Assembly (NCBI GenBank): GCA_019420465.1
Contig: JAHZHB010000056.1
Location: 1-24,488 of the forward strand
DNA from: Lachnospiraceae bacterium
GTDB lineage: Bacteria; Bacillota; Clostridia; Lachnospirales; Lachnospiraceae
Direction: 5' to 3'
Length of the DNA stretch: 24,488 bases
Under the pieces are notes generated by a model. That model was not told where the DNA came from. It searched no databases and saw only the letters and a list, made by a program, of their open reading frames with translations. The position numbers and the translations under genes are program-made. Shown piece by piece: positions 8,495 to 16,493 of this stretch; within the stretch, counting starts at the first letter, position 1; every line of letters begins with the position of its first letter.

Positions 8495-9349
8495 TCAGTT
8501 AAAAAAAGTTGTCAGATATACAATCTGTGCCATACCGCTGGCTTTCAGCGCTTTTTTGGCCTGTTCTCCCTGTGCTCTGTCCTCAAATATTCCGAACACA
8601 GTAGGGCCGCTGCCACTCATCATGGCACCCAGCGCACCATTTTCCAGCATACAGTCTTTGATCGCTCCGATCTGCGGGTAGGCAGGGATCGTCACAGTCT
8701 CCAGCACATTCCCCATACGGAATACCATGGTTTTCAGATCACCGGCTTCGATCGCCGCACGGACACCATCGATATCCGGATGTTCCTTGAGCGTCTCCAG
8801 ATGGAGATTCTCATACACAAATTTTGTGGAAACACTGATCGGCGGTTTGGCGATCAGGACATATGCCTGCGGTGCTTTTGGCAGTGCTGTCAGTTTTTCA
8901 CCTATACCTTCAGCCAGAGCCGTTCCCCGGAGAATGCAATAGGGAACATCTGCCCCGATCTTTACACCTCGCTCCATCAGTGCTCTTTTGGAGAGTCCCA
9001 GAGAAAACATACGGTTAACGCCCACCATAACAGCTGCCGCATCGGCACTTCCGCCGGCCATGCCTGCAGCTACCGGAATAAACTTTTCCAGGCGGATCTT
9101 TACACCCTGTTCTACATGGAATTCATCCATCAGAAGCTTCGCCGCACGGTATACCAGATTGTCTTCATTGACCGGAAGGTAACGCAGATTGGTCGTCACC
9201 TGAATCCCCGGTGTTTCAAGCTTTGTCAGCTCTATGCTGTCATACATCCGGATCGTCTGCATGATCATGCGCACCTCATGGTAGCCGTCCTCACGTCTTC
9301 GCACAACATCCAGACCCAGATTGATCTTTGCCATTGCTCTTAATCTCAT
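8495..9349 (-). CDS. ispE: 4-diphosphocytidyl-2-C-methyl-D-erythritol kinase
   Basis: This 284-residue GHMP kinase phosphorylates CDP-methylerythritol in the non-mevalonate isoprenoid pathway. The ATG at 9349 was chosen because GAGGAAG lies upstream and the protein then begins directly with the family's AKINLGLDV segment. The longer frame to 9424 adds residues unlike the family. The ATP loop is PVAAGMAGGSADAAAV (residues 92-107), the third GHMP motif is MMSGSGPTVFGIF near the C-terminus, and DGYHEVRM is the substrate-side segment. Length is normal. It is followed by the gntR gene on the same strand, an arrangement seen in other Lachnospiraceae as I recall. Confidence 0.95.
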   Translation of the reverse strand: MRLRAMAKINLGLDVVRRREDGYHEVRMIMQTIRMYDSIELTKLETPGIQVTTNLRYLPVNEDNLVYRAAKLLMDEFHVEQGVKIRLEKFIPVAAGMAGGSADAAAVMVGVNRMFSLGLSKRALMERGVKIGADVPYCILRGTALAEGIGEKLTALPKAPQAYVLIAKPPISVSTKFVYENLHLETLKEHPDIDGVRAAIEAGDLKTMVFRMGNVLETVTIPAYPQIGAIKDCMLENGALGAMMSGSGPTVFGIFEDRAQGEQAKKALKASGMAQIVYLTTFFN

Positions 9350-9383
9350 CTTTATGGTATCTTCCTCTATCTGTTTTCGCACT

Positions 9384-9393
9384 TTGTATACAA
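9384..9393. promoter_or_regulatory. TTGTATACAA palindrome in the ispE leader
   Basis: A perfect 10-base palindrome of the form recognised by several FCD-type GntR proteins (TTGTN..ACAA) lies 35 bases before the ispE start, within an AT-rich segment. It could be an autoregulatory operator for the ispE-gntR unit, or simply part of a -10 region. Confidence 0.35.
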
Positions 9394-9450
9394 TACAATG
9401 AACACTGTACCATAAAAAATACAAAATGCAAATAGGTATTTGCTATTTTT

Positions 9451-11010
9451 TTAACTTTCTACCTTTTTTACAAGAAAAATCGACTGTCCGGACACCGGTT
9501 CGCCCTGCAAATCGTTCAATTTTCGTATTTCATCCACGGTCGTGTAGTATGATTTTGCCAGATCCCACAGCGTATCCTCCGGACCGAAGCGATAGCAGAG
9601 GATGCCCGGAAGTGCCCGGATCTTTTCCATATCCAGTGGCTGCTCTCTGATCTCACGTAAAAGAGGCAGTTCTCTTTTTTCCACGACCAGCGCACTGCAG
9701 CTGATCAGTGCCCGGATCTCAATTTCATGGCTGTCCGCCATAGTCGTGGACAGCTGCTCCAGATCTGCTTTCAGTCTGCAGCTGATATCCGGTGACATCC
9801 TGGGCACTTCGATCGTCTGGTTAAAGGGCAGTACTGTCTCCATGGCATAAAAGGGCATCTCATCATCACTGACGATATACAGAATACGAACATTTAAGAT
9901 TCCTTCCACCTCCAGGCCCGCCGGTGTCACACGGCAGTCATCGACCCGCACTCTGGCATCGCTGTGACAGATCTGCAGGATCTTTCCCGGTGTTTCTCCT
10001 GTACTTAAGCGGTCACTGACACGGCATTTTGCCTCATTTTTGATCAGCAGATGTTCAACTGTCGTCTGTTCTGTTACCGGCTGGCACTCTTTTGTCGGAT
10101 CACAGACATCCATCAACAGAGAAAATGTCTCTTCCTGTGCCAGTTTTATGTCGGTTTCCAGCACGGCCTCGGCTGTAAGTATCCGTTCTTCTCCATTGCT
10201 GTCCGGTTTAATAAGGATTTCTTTCTGCGTAAGCTTCACCTCTATATCCGGTAAAAGACCGGCCTGACATGCCCCGCAGGCCAGAGAGCCGCTGACCGGT
10301 ACCACCTGTTCGATCCATTCAGGTGGGCTTAGTGGATCCTCCCCTGTATACAAAAGGAAAACAAACATTTCACCGGTATAGGTGATCTCCCCCTCCATAC
10401 AGCGAAATTTCAGTCCCCGCACCTCCACTTCCTGCCAGAGAACGGTTTCTACCTCCTGTTTATTGGACGGCAGCAGAATCTCTTCTTTCAGATGCAGGCT
10501 TTCTTTTCTGTGCACCTTCAGCCCGAGGATCTCTTCCTGCTGCATTTTGCAGGATATCCCCTCGTCTTCTGCAACACCAAGAGGCAACAGCAGCGTCTTT
10601 TTTTCCTGCACATCTGCCCCAAAAGAAAATAATGCCTGCACACCCAGCTTTCTGGGATGGATCAGATGCAGCGACAGATCTTCCAGCTCCCATTTCAACT
10701 GTATCTCATCTCCCTCTCTGACGCCCTCCAGACGGATCGTCTCTTTCACAGGGATCTGGCTCTTAAAGCTCTGTATCCTTCGGTCACCATCATCCGAAAC
10801 GTACAGAACGCCAAAGGTCAGCTGACCAGTCAGCGTCAATGCATCCTTTTCCACCTGCACATCGCTTATCTGCACACTGCCTTTTTTCTGAATCAGACGC
10901 CCCACATCCGGGCAGTGATCCGGCACATTCACTTCCTCATCACATGTTGTCTGACTCTGGGCACTGCTTTTTTTACACAGCACCGGATATTCCTGCTTTT
11001 TTAACTCCAT
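9451..11010 (-). CDS. SipL-like spore morphogenesis protein (SPOCS/DUF3794 repeats plus LysM)
   Basis: This is a 519-residue protein; the ATG at 11010 has GGGGAGG upstream. It carries SPOCS (DUF3794) modules. The first begins near residue 25 (EEVNVPDHCPDVGRLIQKKG... GQLTFGVLYVSDD), a second covers roughly 165-290, and a third covers about 320-440 (ILQICHSDARVRVDDCRVTP, then GILNVRILYIV). The C-terminus (about 470-517) is a LysM module: YRFGPEDTLWDLAKSYYTTV, then DEIRKLNDL. This architecture matches C. difficile SipL, which binds SpoIVA through the LysM end to assemble the coat in the mother cell. It follows a PrcB-like lipoprotein gene by 34 bases. A sigma-E-like promoter precedes the pair. 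Confidence 0.88.
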   Translation of the reverse strand: MELKKQEYPVLCKKSSAQSQTTCDEEVNVPDHCPDVGRLIQKKGSVQISDVQVEKDALTLTGQLTFGVLYVSDDGDRRIQSFKSQIPVKETIRLEGVREGDEIQLKWELEDLSLHLIHPRKLGVQALFSFGADVQEKKTLLLPLGVAEDEGISCKMQQEEILGLKVHRKESLHLKEEILLPSNKQEVETVLWQEVEVRGLKFRCMEGEITYTGEMFVFLLYTGEDPLSPPEWIEQVVPVSGSLACGACQAGLLPDIEVKLTQKEILIKPDSNGEERILTAEAVLETDIKLAQEETFSLLMDVCDPTKECQPVTEQTTVEHLLIKNEAKCRVSDRLSTGETPGKILQICHSDARVRVDDCRVTPAGLEVEGILNVRILYIVSDDEMPFYAMETVLPFNQTIEVPRMSPDISCRLKADLEQLSTTMADSHEIEIRALISCSALVVEKRELPLLREIREQPLDMEKIRALPGILCYRFGPEDTLWDLAKSYYTTVDEIRKLNDLQGEPVSGQSIFLVKKVES

Positions 11011-11044
11011 ACACGCCTCCCCTTGCCTGTTCTCCTGCACTTTA

Positions 11045-11464
11045 CTATTCAAAGATGACAGGCAGATCCAGATATTCGGTTTTTACCACCAGCCACGGGG
11101 CCGTCTGTGTACTGTCCGCCCCGCTTACTTCTTCTCCCTGGTCAGGGCCGATCAGTTCCGCCTGAAAATATATCGCATCCTTTGTTGCTGTCAGATGATT
11201 GACCCTGATACTGTATCCGCCCGTACTCTGCACAGGATAGCCGCACAAAAGATACAGACTGTCCCCGTACTGGCAGGCCGTTTCAAAAGAAGTCCCCAGT
11301 TTTTCATCCAGCACGGCTTCCACTTCCTCTGGAAGCTCACTTCTGGCTGTCACAGTAAAATCCAGCTGTCTTCCCTCTTCTTTATGTATCAGTCTGGCTG
11401 AACAGCCGCAAAGGCAAAGCACAAGCCCCGCCAGTACCAAAAGCGGATATAGTTTCTGTCTCAT
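11045..11464 (-). CDS. PrcB-like lipoprotein
   Basis: This is a 139-residue protein; the ATG at 11464 follows GGAG by 5 bases, and an in-frame upstream ATG at 11503 has no such site. The first 20 residues are a lipoprotein signal ending in LVLCLCGC-S, so the mature protein should be anchored outside the membrane. The C-terminal half contains LLCGYPVQSTGGYSIRV followed by a beta-rich region and ELIGPDQG, the pattern of the PrcB C-terminal domain family. That family was named from a spirochaete protease complex subunit, and its role in Clostridia is not defined. The link with the downstream SipL-like gene hints at a sporulation role. Confidence 0.75.
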   Translation of the reverse strand: MRQKLYPLLVLAGLVLCLCGCSARLIHKEEGRQLDFTVTARSELPEEVEAVLDEKLGTSFETACQYGDSLYLLCGYPVQSTGGYSIRVNHLTATKDAIYFQAELIGPDQGEEVSGADSTQTAPWLVVKTEYLDLPVIFE

Positions 11465-11501
11465 ATCTTCTCCTGCCCTGTCACCGTATCGTTCTTTTTT
11501 C

Positions 11502-11529
11502 ATTTTATGTGACGGTAATAAAAATATGT
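11502..11529 (-). promoter_or_regulatory. candidate sigma-E-type promoter for the prcB-like/sipL-like pair
   Basis: On the minus strand, ACATATT (11529-11523) and CATAAAAT (11509-11502) are 13 bases apart. This resembles the mother-cell sigma-E pattern (ATATT, about 14 bases, CATANNNT). The downstream sipL homologue in C. difficile is sigma-E dependent, which fits. A single candidate site judged by eye. Confidence 0.45.
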
Positions 11530-11546
11530 CTTTTTTGCTGCCTATC

Positions 11547-11575
11547 TTGCAAGTCCACAGACACTACCGTATAAT
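11547..11575 (+). promoter_or_regulatory. sigma-A promoter for plsC
   Basis: TTGCAA (11547-11552) and TATAAT (11570-11575) are separated by 17 bases. The promoter is 30 bases upstream of the plsC start and diverges from the prcB-like gene. Confidence 0.7.
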
Positions 11576-11605
11576 AAAAGATACCAAAGAACAGGAGAAT
11601 GACAT

Positions 11606-12337
11606 ATGATACGTTTACTGCTTATCGTTTTATTTTTACTTGTATTTTTTATTGTTTCGATCCCTTTGTTTCTCATTGAGTGGCTGATCGGCAAAATAAA
11701 TCCCCGTGCCAGAGATATTTCTTCTCTTTGCATCGTACAGACCGCTTTCAAGATCATACTGTTTCTGTCCGGCTGCCAGCTGACTGTCATCGGCGAAGAA
11801 AATGTTCCCAGAGACGAGGCCGTCCTTTATATCGGCAACCACCGCAGCTTTTTTGATGTTGTTATCACCTATGCCCGCTGTCCCGGACGAACCGGCTATC
11901 TGGCCAAAAAGGAGATTGCCAAAGTGCCTTTCCTTTCCATCTGGATGCGCCTTTTATACTGCCTGTTCCTGGACCGGCAGGATATCAAACAGGGATTAAA
12001 AACGATCCTTACGGCCATCGATCATGTCAAAAACGGGATTTCCGTCTTTATCTTCCCGGAGGGCACCCGCAGTACGGGAGCTGACCAGACCGAGCTTCTG
12101 CCTTTCCACGAGGGCAGCTTTAAGGTGGCCACAAAGACTGACTGTCTGATCGTGCCTGTTGCCCTGACAAATACCTCACAGATCCTGGAGGATCATTTCC
12201 CGCTGATCCGTAAAACACAGGTCACCCTGGAATATGGAAAGCCGTTTCGGCCTTCAGAACTGACAAAAGAAGAGAAAAAAGTGATCGGAAGCTATACAAG
12301 AGATATCGTACAGTCCATGGTTAAGAAAAACAGTTGA
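11606..12337 (+). CDS. plsC: 1-acyl-sn-glycerol-3-phosphate acyltransferase
   Basis: This 243-residue enzyme acylates lysophosphatidic acid to phosphatidic acid at the membrane. Residues 3-28 form an N-terminal membrane helix. The catalytic block NHRSFFD has Asn78, His79 and Asp84 in the NHxxxxD arrangement. The glycerophosphate-binding block is FPEGTRS (about residues 150-156). The start at 11606 has CAGGAG upstream and its own promoter. It converges on murF with a shared bidirectional terminator. Length is typical. Acyl donor preference (acyl-ACP or acyl-CoA) cannot be read. Confidence 0.93.
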   Translation: MIRLLLIVLFLLVFFIVSIPLFLIEWLIGKINPRARDISSLCIVQTAFKIILFLSGCQLTVIGEENVPRDEAVLYIGNHRSFFDVVITYARCPGRTGYLAKKEIAKVPFLSIWMRLLYCLFLDRQDIKQGLKTILTAIDHVKNGISVFIFPEGTRSTGADQTELLPFHEGSFKVATKTDCLIVPVALTNTSQILEDHFPLIRKTQVTLEYGKPFRPSELTKEEKKVIGSYTRDIVQSMVKKNS

Positions 12338-12350
12338 GCAATCAAATTTC

Positions 12351-12390
12351 AAAAGACAAGGCGGCAGGATAACCTGCCGCCTTGTCTTTT
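12351..12390. terminator. bidirectional intrinsic terminator between plsC and murF
   Basis: A perfect 18-bp stem (12351-12368 with 12373-12390) with a four-base loop and AAAA/TTTT ends serves both convergent genes. The stem reaches the murF stop codon. Confidence 0.92.
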
Positions 12391-13765
12391 ACTGCATCTG
12401 CCTGAATGCCTCTATGATCTTTTCAAAATGCATAAAATGCGAAGCCTTCACAAGTACCGTATCCTGTGGTGCTGTCAGCGTGGGCAGTTCCTGTAAAAGC
12501 GTATCGAGAGCATCAAAATGTCTCGTTACCAGTGCCGGATTTTTTTCTTTTGCCTTTTTCTCCAGTCCGCGGGTCAGCTCACCCACCGTATAGAGAACGT
12601 CTATATGCAGGCCACCGGCAAAAGCGCCTACCTCCTCATGCAAGGCAGCCTCATCGGCCCCGAGTTCACCCATATCACCAAGGATCGCCACACGTCTTCC
12701 CTGCCCCTGTTCCAGGATCTCCAGAGAAGCCTTCATGGATACCGGATTGGCATTGTAACAGTCATCCACCACACATCTTCCGGCCAGATCCAGGATATTG
12801 AAGCGGCCGCTTAAGGGCTTAAGCTTTTCTATACCGGTACAGATCTCTTTAAGCGTCATGCCGAAAGCCTGGCCGACCGCTGCACCCGCAAGGGCATTGT
12901 AGACCATATGTGCTCCCGGAAGCGGGATATGGACACTTTGGCTTTCCTCCCCCATATGAATGCGGCATTGCATCCCGTGCAGTCCCTGATTTTCCACCTC
13001 ATCAGCCCAGATGGGAAACTGGCTGTTCATACCGAAAAATACCGGCTTTTTCCCGTGAACCTCTCTGATCTGGCACAGCTTGTCATCGTCACCGTTTACG
13101 ATCACTGTACCATCCGCCTGCAGCCAGTCAAACATCTCTGTCTTTGCTTTAAAAATACCGTCTCTTGTCTTTAAATTTTCCAGATGACACCAGCCGATAT
13201 TGGTCACCACACCCACTTTTGGACGGGCAATCTTTGCCAGCCTTGTCATCTCACCGAAATCACTGATCCCCATCTCCAGCACAGCGATCTCATCGCCTTC
13301 GCGCAGGCGAAAGACCGTCAGCGGAAGGCCCAGCTCATTGTTAAAATTACCCAGTGTTTTTAACACGTTGTATTTTTCGCCCAGAACAGCGGCGATCATC
13401 TCTTTTGTGCTGGTCTTTCCCACACTGCCGGTGATACCGACAACAGGAATATCCAGAATCTTCAGATAGGCTTCCGCCAGATCCTTTACAGCCTGCAGGG
13501 AAGATTCCACACGGATCCACGGATAGCTGACATCACCAAGCTCCTTTTCGGACAGGGTGACCAGTGCCTTTTTTTCCATGACCTGCGGGATAAAGCTGTG
13601 ACCATCCACACGTGCACCTACGATCGGCACATACAGACAGCCTTCTTCTATCTTACGGCTGTCTGTACTGACAGCTGTGATCTGTGTATCGGTAAGCGTC
13701 TGCGGGCCATGATATGTGCCGTGGCAGACCTCTGTGATCTTTTTAATGGTTAAATCCTTCATCAT
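12389..13765 (-). CDS. murF: UDP-N-acetylmuramoyl-tripeptide--D-alanyl-D-alanine ligase
   Basis: This 458-residue Mur ligase adds D-Ala-D-Ala to the UDP-MurNAc tripeptide in the cytoplasm. The N-terminus MMKDLTIKKITEVCHGTY and the TDSRKIEEGCLYVPIVG segment are MurF-like. The ATP loop is GITGSVGKTS (residues 110-119), followed by NFNNELGLPLTVF. VVTNIGWCHLE and the C-terminal VDDCYNANPVSMKASLE are also family blocks. It lies downstream of ddl, which makes its D-Ala-D-Ala substrate. No Shine-Dalgarno sequence lies at normal distance: AAGGAG is at 13827-13822, and a 13-bp hairpin fills the space before the start. The second ATG, one codon on, is equally possible. Confidence 0.95.
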   Translation of the reverse strand: MMKDLTIKKITEVCHGTYHGPQTLTDTQITAVSTDSRKIEEGCLYVPIVGARVDGHSFIPQVMEKKALVTLSEKELGDVSYPWIRVESSLQAVKDLAEAYLKILDIPVVGITGSVGKTSTKEMIAAVLGEKYNVLKTLGNFNNELGLPLTVFRLREGDEIAVLEMGISDFGEMTRLAKIARPKVGVVTNIGWCHLENLKTRDGIFKAKTEMFDWLQADGTVIVNGDDDKLCQIREVHGKKPVFFGMNSQFPIWADEVENQGLHGMQCRIHMGEESQSVHIPLPGAHMVYNALAGAAVGQAFGMTLKEICTGIEKLKPLSGRFNILDLAGRCVVDDCYNANPVSMKASLEILEQGQGRRVAILGDMGELGADEAALHEEVGAFAGGLHIDVLYTVGELTRGLEKKAKEKNPALVTRHFDALDTLLQELPTLTAPQDTVLVKASHFMHFEKIIEAFRQMQ

Positions 13766-13774
13766 TGTTTTAAT

Positions 13775-13818
13775 AAAACAGTCACACCGTCGGCATAGCT
13801 TTACAGTGTGACTGTTTT
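13775..13818 (-). promoter_or_regulatory. hairpin in the ddl-murF gap (terminator/attenuator or ribosome-site hairpin)
   Basis: A perfect 13-bp stem (13818-13806 with 13787-13775 in the transcript) has an 18-base loop. It lies 3 bases after AAGGAG (13827-13822) and 9 bases before the murF start. It is followed by TTTTATT in the transcript, so it also has the form of a modest intrinsic terminator. No promoter is visible between it and murF. Confidence 0.7.
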
Positions 13819-13833
13819 GTTCTCCTTATTTAC

Positions 13834-14850
13834 TCAGTCTTTTAAAGATACCTCGATCAGACGCATACACAGCTGACCAAAATCCATCCCCACAACAGCA
13901 GCTTCCTGCGGAAGCAGACTGGTCGGTGTCATACCCGGCAGCGTATTGGCTTCCAGACAGTACATATCGCCGTTTTCCTTCATCAGGAAATCCAGACGGC
14001 CATAGCCTGTGATACCGAGTGCTCTGGCTCCTGCGACTGCGTAAGCCTGCATTTTTGCTGTCTCTTCGTCTGTCAGACGGGCCGGACAGTATTCGTTGGT
14101 AGCACCTTTGGAATACTTGTTCTTATAGTCATAGAAGCCTTCGATCGGCGCGATCTCAATGACCGGCAAAGCTTCCCCGTCGATCACGCCCACAGAAAAC
14201 TCACGTCCGGCAATATATTCCTCGATCACTACCTCCTGCTCATATTTAAAAGCCTCCGCCAGGGCAGCCTTCAGATCTTTCTTATCATAGACGATGCTGA
14301 CACCCACACTGGAACCGCCGCAGCAGGGTTTTACCACTAACGGTAACTCCATATCGGAAAGATCCGCATCCGGTGCTGTGATCTTTTTACCCATGGGAAC
14401 CGGCACACCGGCACAGTGAAGCAGCTCCTTGCTCAGTGCCTTGTCCATGGAAAGTGCGCTGCTTAAATATCCTGTACCCGTATAGCGGATACCAAGCAGG
14501 TCAAACGCAGCCTGTACCTTGCCGTTTTCTCCGTCTGCACCATGCAGCGCCAGGAAAACAATATCTGCCGCTTTACAGATCTCCAGTACGTTTGGTCCGA
14601 AAAACGCCTTATGGGAAGCGATCATCTCTTCGATCTTATCATCAAAGCCATGGATGTAGGCTACATCCTCCTCTATAGCATGCACCTCTGTAAAAAAGCT
14701 CTGTGCATCCGCTTTATCCGTACCACAGTATACATCCAGCAATGCTGCCGTTTCTCCTCTGGCACGTAACGCTTTGCAAACCTCTGTACCGGAGACGATC
14801 GAAACGCTTCTCTCCGTACTGATACCTCCTGCCAAAACAACAATATTCAT
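13834..14850 (-). CDS. ddl: D-alanine--D-alanine ligase
   Basis: This is a 338-residue ATP-grasp ligase that joins two D-Ala. The start at 14850 follows GAGGAGA. Family blocks are VVLAGGISTERSVSIVSG at the N-terminus, FLALHGADGENGKVQ, the ATP-grasp lid PLVVKPCCGGSSVGVSIV, EYIAGREFSVGVI, and the metal-binding end YCLEANTLPGMTPTSLLPQ. The omega-loop stretch DYKNKYSKGATNEYCPA keeps the KY pair typical of D-Ala-D-Ala enzymes rather than D-lactate types. It starts 26 bases after the L,D-transpeptidase stop and is followed by murF, so these three form a cell-wall unit. Confidence 0.95.
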   Translation of the reverse strand: MNIVVLAGGISTERSVSIVSGTEVCKALRARGETAALLDVYCGTDKADAQSFFTEVHAIEEDVAYIHGFDDKIEEMIASHKAFFGPNVLEICKAADIVFLALHGADGENGKVQAAFDLLGIRYTGTGYLSSALSMDKALSKELLHCAGVPVPMGKKITAPDADLSDMELPLVVKPCCGGSSVGVSIVYDKKDLKAALAEAFKYEQEVVIEEYIAGREFSVGVIDGEALPVIEIAPIEGFYDYKNKYSKGATNEYCPARLTDEETAKMQAYAVAGARALGITGYGRLDFLMKENGDMYCLEANTLPGMTPTSLLPQEAAVVGMDFGQLCMRLIEVSLKD

Positions 14851-14876
14851 CTGTCTCTCCTCACTGTAAGCATCCT

Positions 14877-16319
14877 TTATTCACCATAAACGATGACAGG
14901 TGTTCCCTTGCTTACTATATTATATATCTTTTCACAGGCCGCCCGCGGTGTATTGACACAGCCGTGGGAACCATGCTTTTTATAGATGTCTTTGCCGTAT
15001 TCGGATCTCCAGCGATCGGCATCGTGAATACCTACATTGCCGTTAAACGGCATCCAGAAATCTACCGGTGAACGGTATTCGAGATTATTCTCTTCGCCAA
15101 GGATCGCATCTCTTTTCTTATAGATAATAGACCAGATACCATTGGACGGAGTCTCACTGCCTTCGACCTTTTTACCGGTAACTACCGGCGTCTCCACTTT
15201 CAGCTTGCCATCCTGATAGCAATACATCTTCTGATGTGTGATATCTACCTCGACGTATGTACCACCGATATCGTCCGCACCCCGGCTGGCAGCGGTATAA
15301 TGATAGGATACTTCCATATCCTTCTGCTCGCCTGCTTTGATCGCTTCGATCATGGCTGTCACGGTATCGTCCTGTTTCATACGCCAGCCGTAAAAACCAC
15401 CGGTCAGCGTAAGCGTCTTTCCGGCATGTGTCTTAAACTCATGCGGCTTGCCCAGTGTATCGTATTTCTTGGCCATATCCACACGGACAAACTCTTTTAT
15501 AGCACTCTCTACCAGCACTGGCTTGCCATCATCTCCCAGAACCGGCAGACCGTCATCGCCTTTCTGCAGCCACTCTTTGATCTGTGCGCCGTCAACGACA
15601 ACTTTGCGGTCATCCCCGCCAAAATCGTAGGTAAGCTTTGCAGACAGATAGGTATTTACACTGTCTGTCAGCGCATGCAAGGAAGCATCCTCGCTTGTGA
15701 TCTCCGGCTGCAGATAACAACCTGCGGCATCCAGATCTACAGCATCGGCATGTGCATCCACCGCCTGCAGTACAGCCTCAAGTACCTTGTCAAAGTCAAG
15801 CTGCGTACCCTGTACCTCCGGTACGATCTCATAGGAACTTTCCCCTTCCTGAATATAGGCATTTTCAGGCGCGGTATAGTTTCCCGCAGCAAAGCATTTC
15901 AGATTATTCAGTGCTTCGCTGGTTTTTTCCCTGTCATAGCTGGAGATCGCACTGACTTCCTGCTCTCTGGTCTTAAATATCTCAACCGGCCAGGCGTATG
16001 CCTTCTGTTCTTTTAAAAGCTGATCCACCGACTGATCATCTTCATAGGTAAAGCCAAGATCATCTGCCAGCAGACGCTCTGTGATGCCGTTACGCTCCTG
16101 AATATTGATCGCGTAAGTCATGATTTCATTGGTAATCTCTGTCTTGACCTCGTCCACGGTCAGATTGCTGCAATCGTAGCCATTGATCTGTGTTCCCTTG
16201 AAAAAATGAGTGGTATAATATTTTGCCACGGCACCGTAACAGATCGCCACCAGTACCAGAATAAACACAAGTATGCCAAAGACCACCAGTTTCCAGGTCT
16301 TTATTTTCTTTTTTTTCAT
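14877..16319 (-). CDS. membrane-anchored L,D-transpeptidase (YkuD domain) with peptidoglycan-binding repeats
   Basis: This is a 480-residue protein; ATG at 16319 with AAGGGGG upstream. Residues 9-32 form one membrane helix, placing the rest outside. Residues about 50-160 and 190-300 are two related modules of the PG_binding_4/VanW-associated type (TQINGYDCSNLTVDEVKTEI; KLTYDFGGDDRKVVVDGAQI). The C-terminal YkuD domain starts near 355 (YVEVDITHQKMYCYQDGKL) and has the active-site block HGSHGCVN with Cys454. Such enzymes make 3-3 cross-links, using tetrapeptide donors left after D-Ala removal. Its pairing with ddl and murF is consistent with a wall function. No defects seen. Confidence 0.92.
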   Translation of the reverse strand: MKKKKIKTWKLVVFGILVFILVLVAICYGAVAKYYTTHFFKGTQINGYDCSNLTVDEVKTEITNEIMTYAINIQERNGITERLLADDLGFTYEDDQSVDQLLKEQKAYAWPVEIFKTREQEVSAISSYDREKTSEALNNLKCFAAGNYTAPENAYIQEGESSYEIVPEVQGTQLDFDKVLEAVLQAVDAHADAVDLDAAGCYLQPEITSEDASLHALTDSVNTYLSAKLTYDFGGDDRKVVVDGAQIKEWLQKGDDGLPVLGDDGKPVLVESAIKEFVRVDMAKKYDTLGKPHEFKTHAGKTLTLTGGFYGWRMKQDDTVTAMIEAIKAGEQKDMEVSYHYTAASRGADDIGGTYVEVDITHQKMYCYQDGKLKVETPVVTGKKVEGSETPSNGIWSIIYKKRDAILGEENNLEYRSPVDFWMPFNGNVGIHDADRWRSEYGKDIYKKHGSHGCVNTPRAACEKIYNIVSKGTPVIVYGE

Positions 16320-16432
16320 CTAAGTCCCCCTTATGTAGAATATCCCCTTAACAGGCACTATTGTATCACTGATTTTGACGAGGGTAAATAGCACAAAGTT
16401 GAAAAAAGATAAAGAAACGCGCTGTAACGCCA

Positions 16433-16462
16433 GACAGAGACAGTCGTATGACCGTCTCTGTC
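16433..16462. repeat. hairpin between aminotransferase and L,D-transpeptidase genes
   Basis: GACAGAGAC (16433-16441) pairs with GTCTCTGTC (16454-16462), with a mismatch and three more inner pairs around a GTAT loop. It lies just past the aminotransferase stop, but there is no T run on the minus-strand exit, so terminator function is doubtful. Confidence 0.45.
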
Positions 16463-16493
16463 CCTTTGTAGCTTTATACTGTTGTGCACTTAC

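Noticed and set aside
7714..9343. Long plus-strand open frames (262 and 285 codons)
   Set aside because: They lie antisense to the well-supported gntR and ispE genes, with no recognisable protein motifs or ribosome sites.
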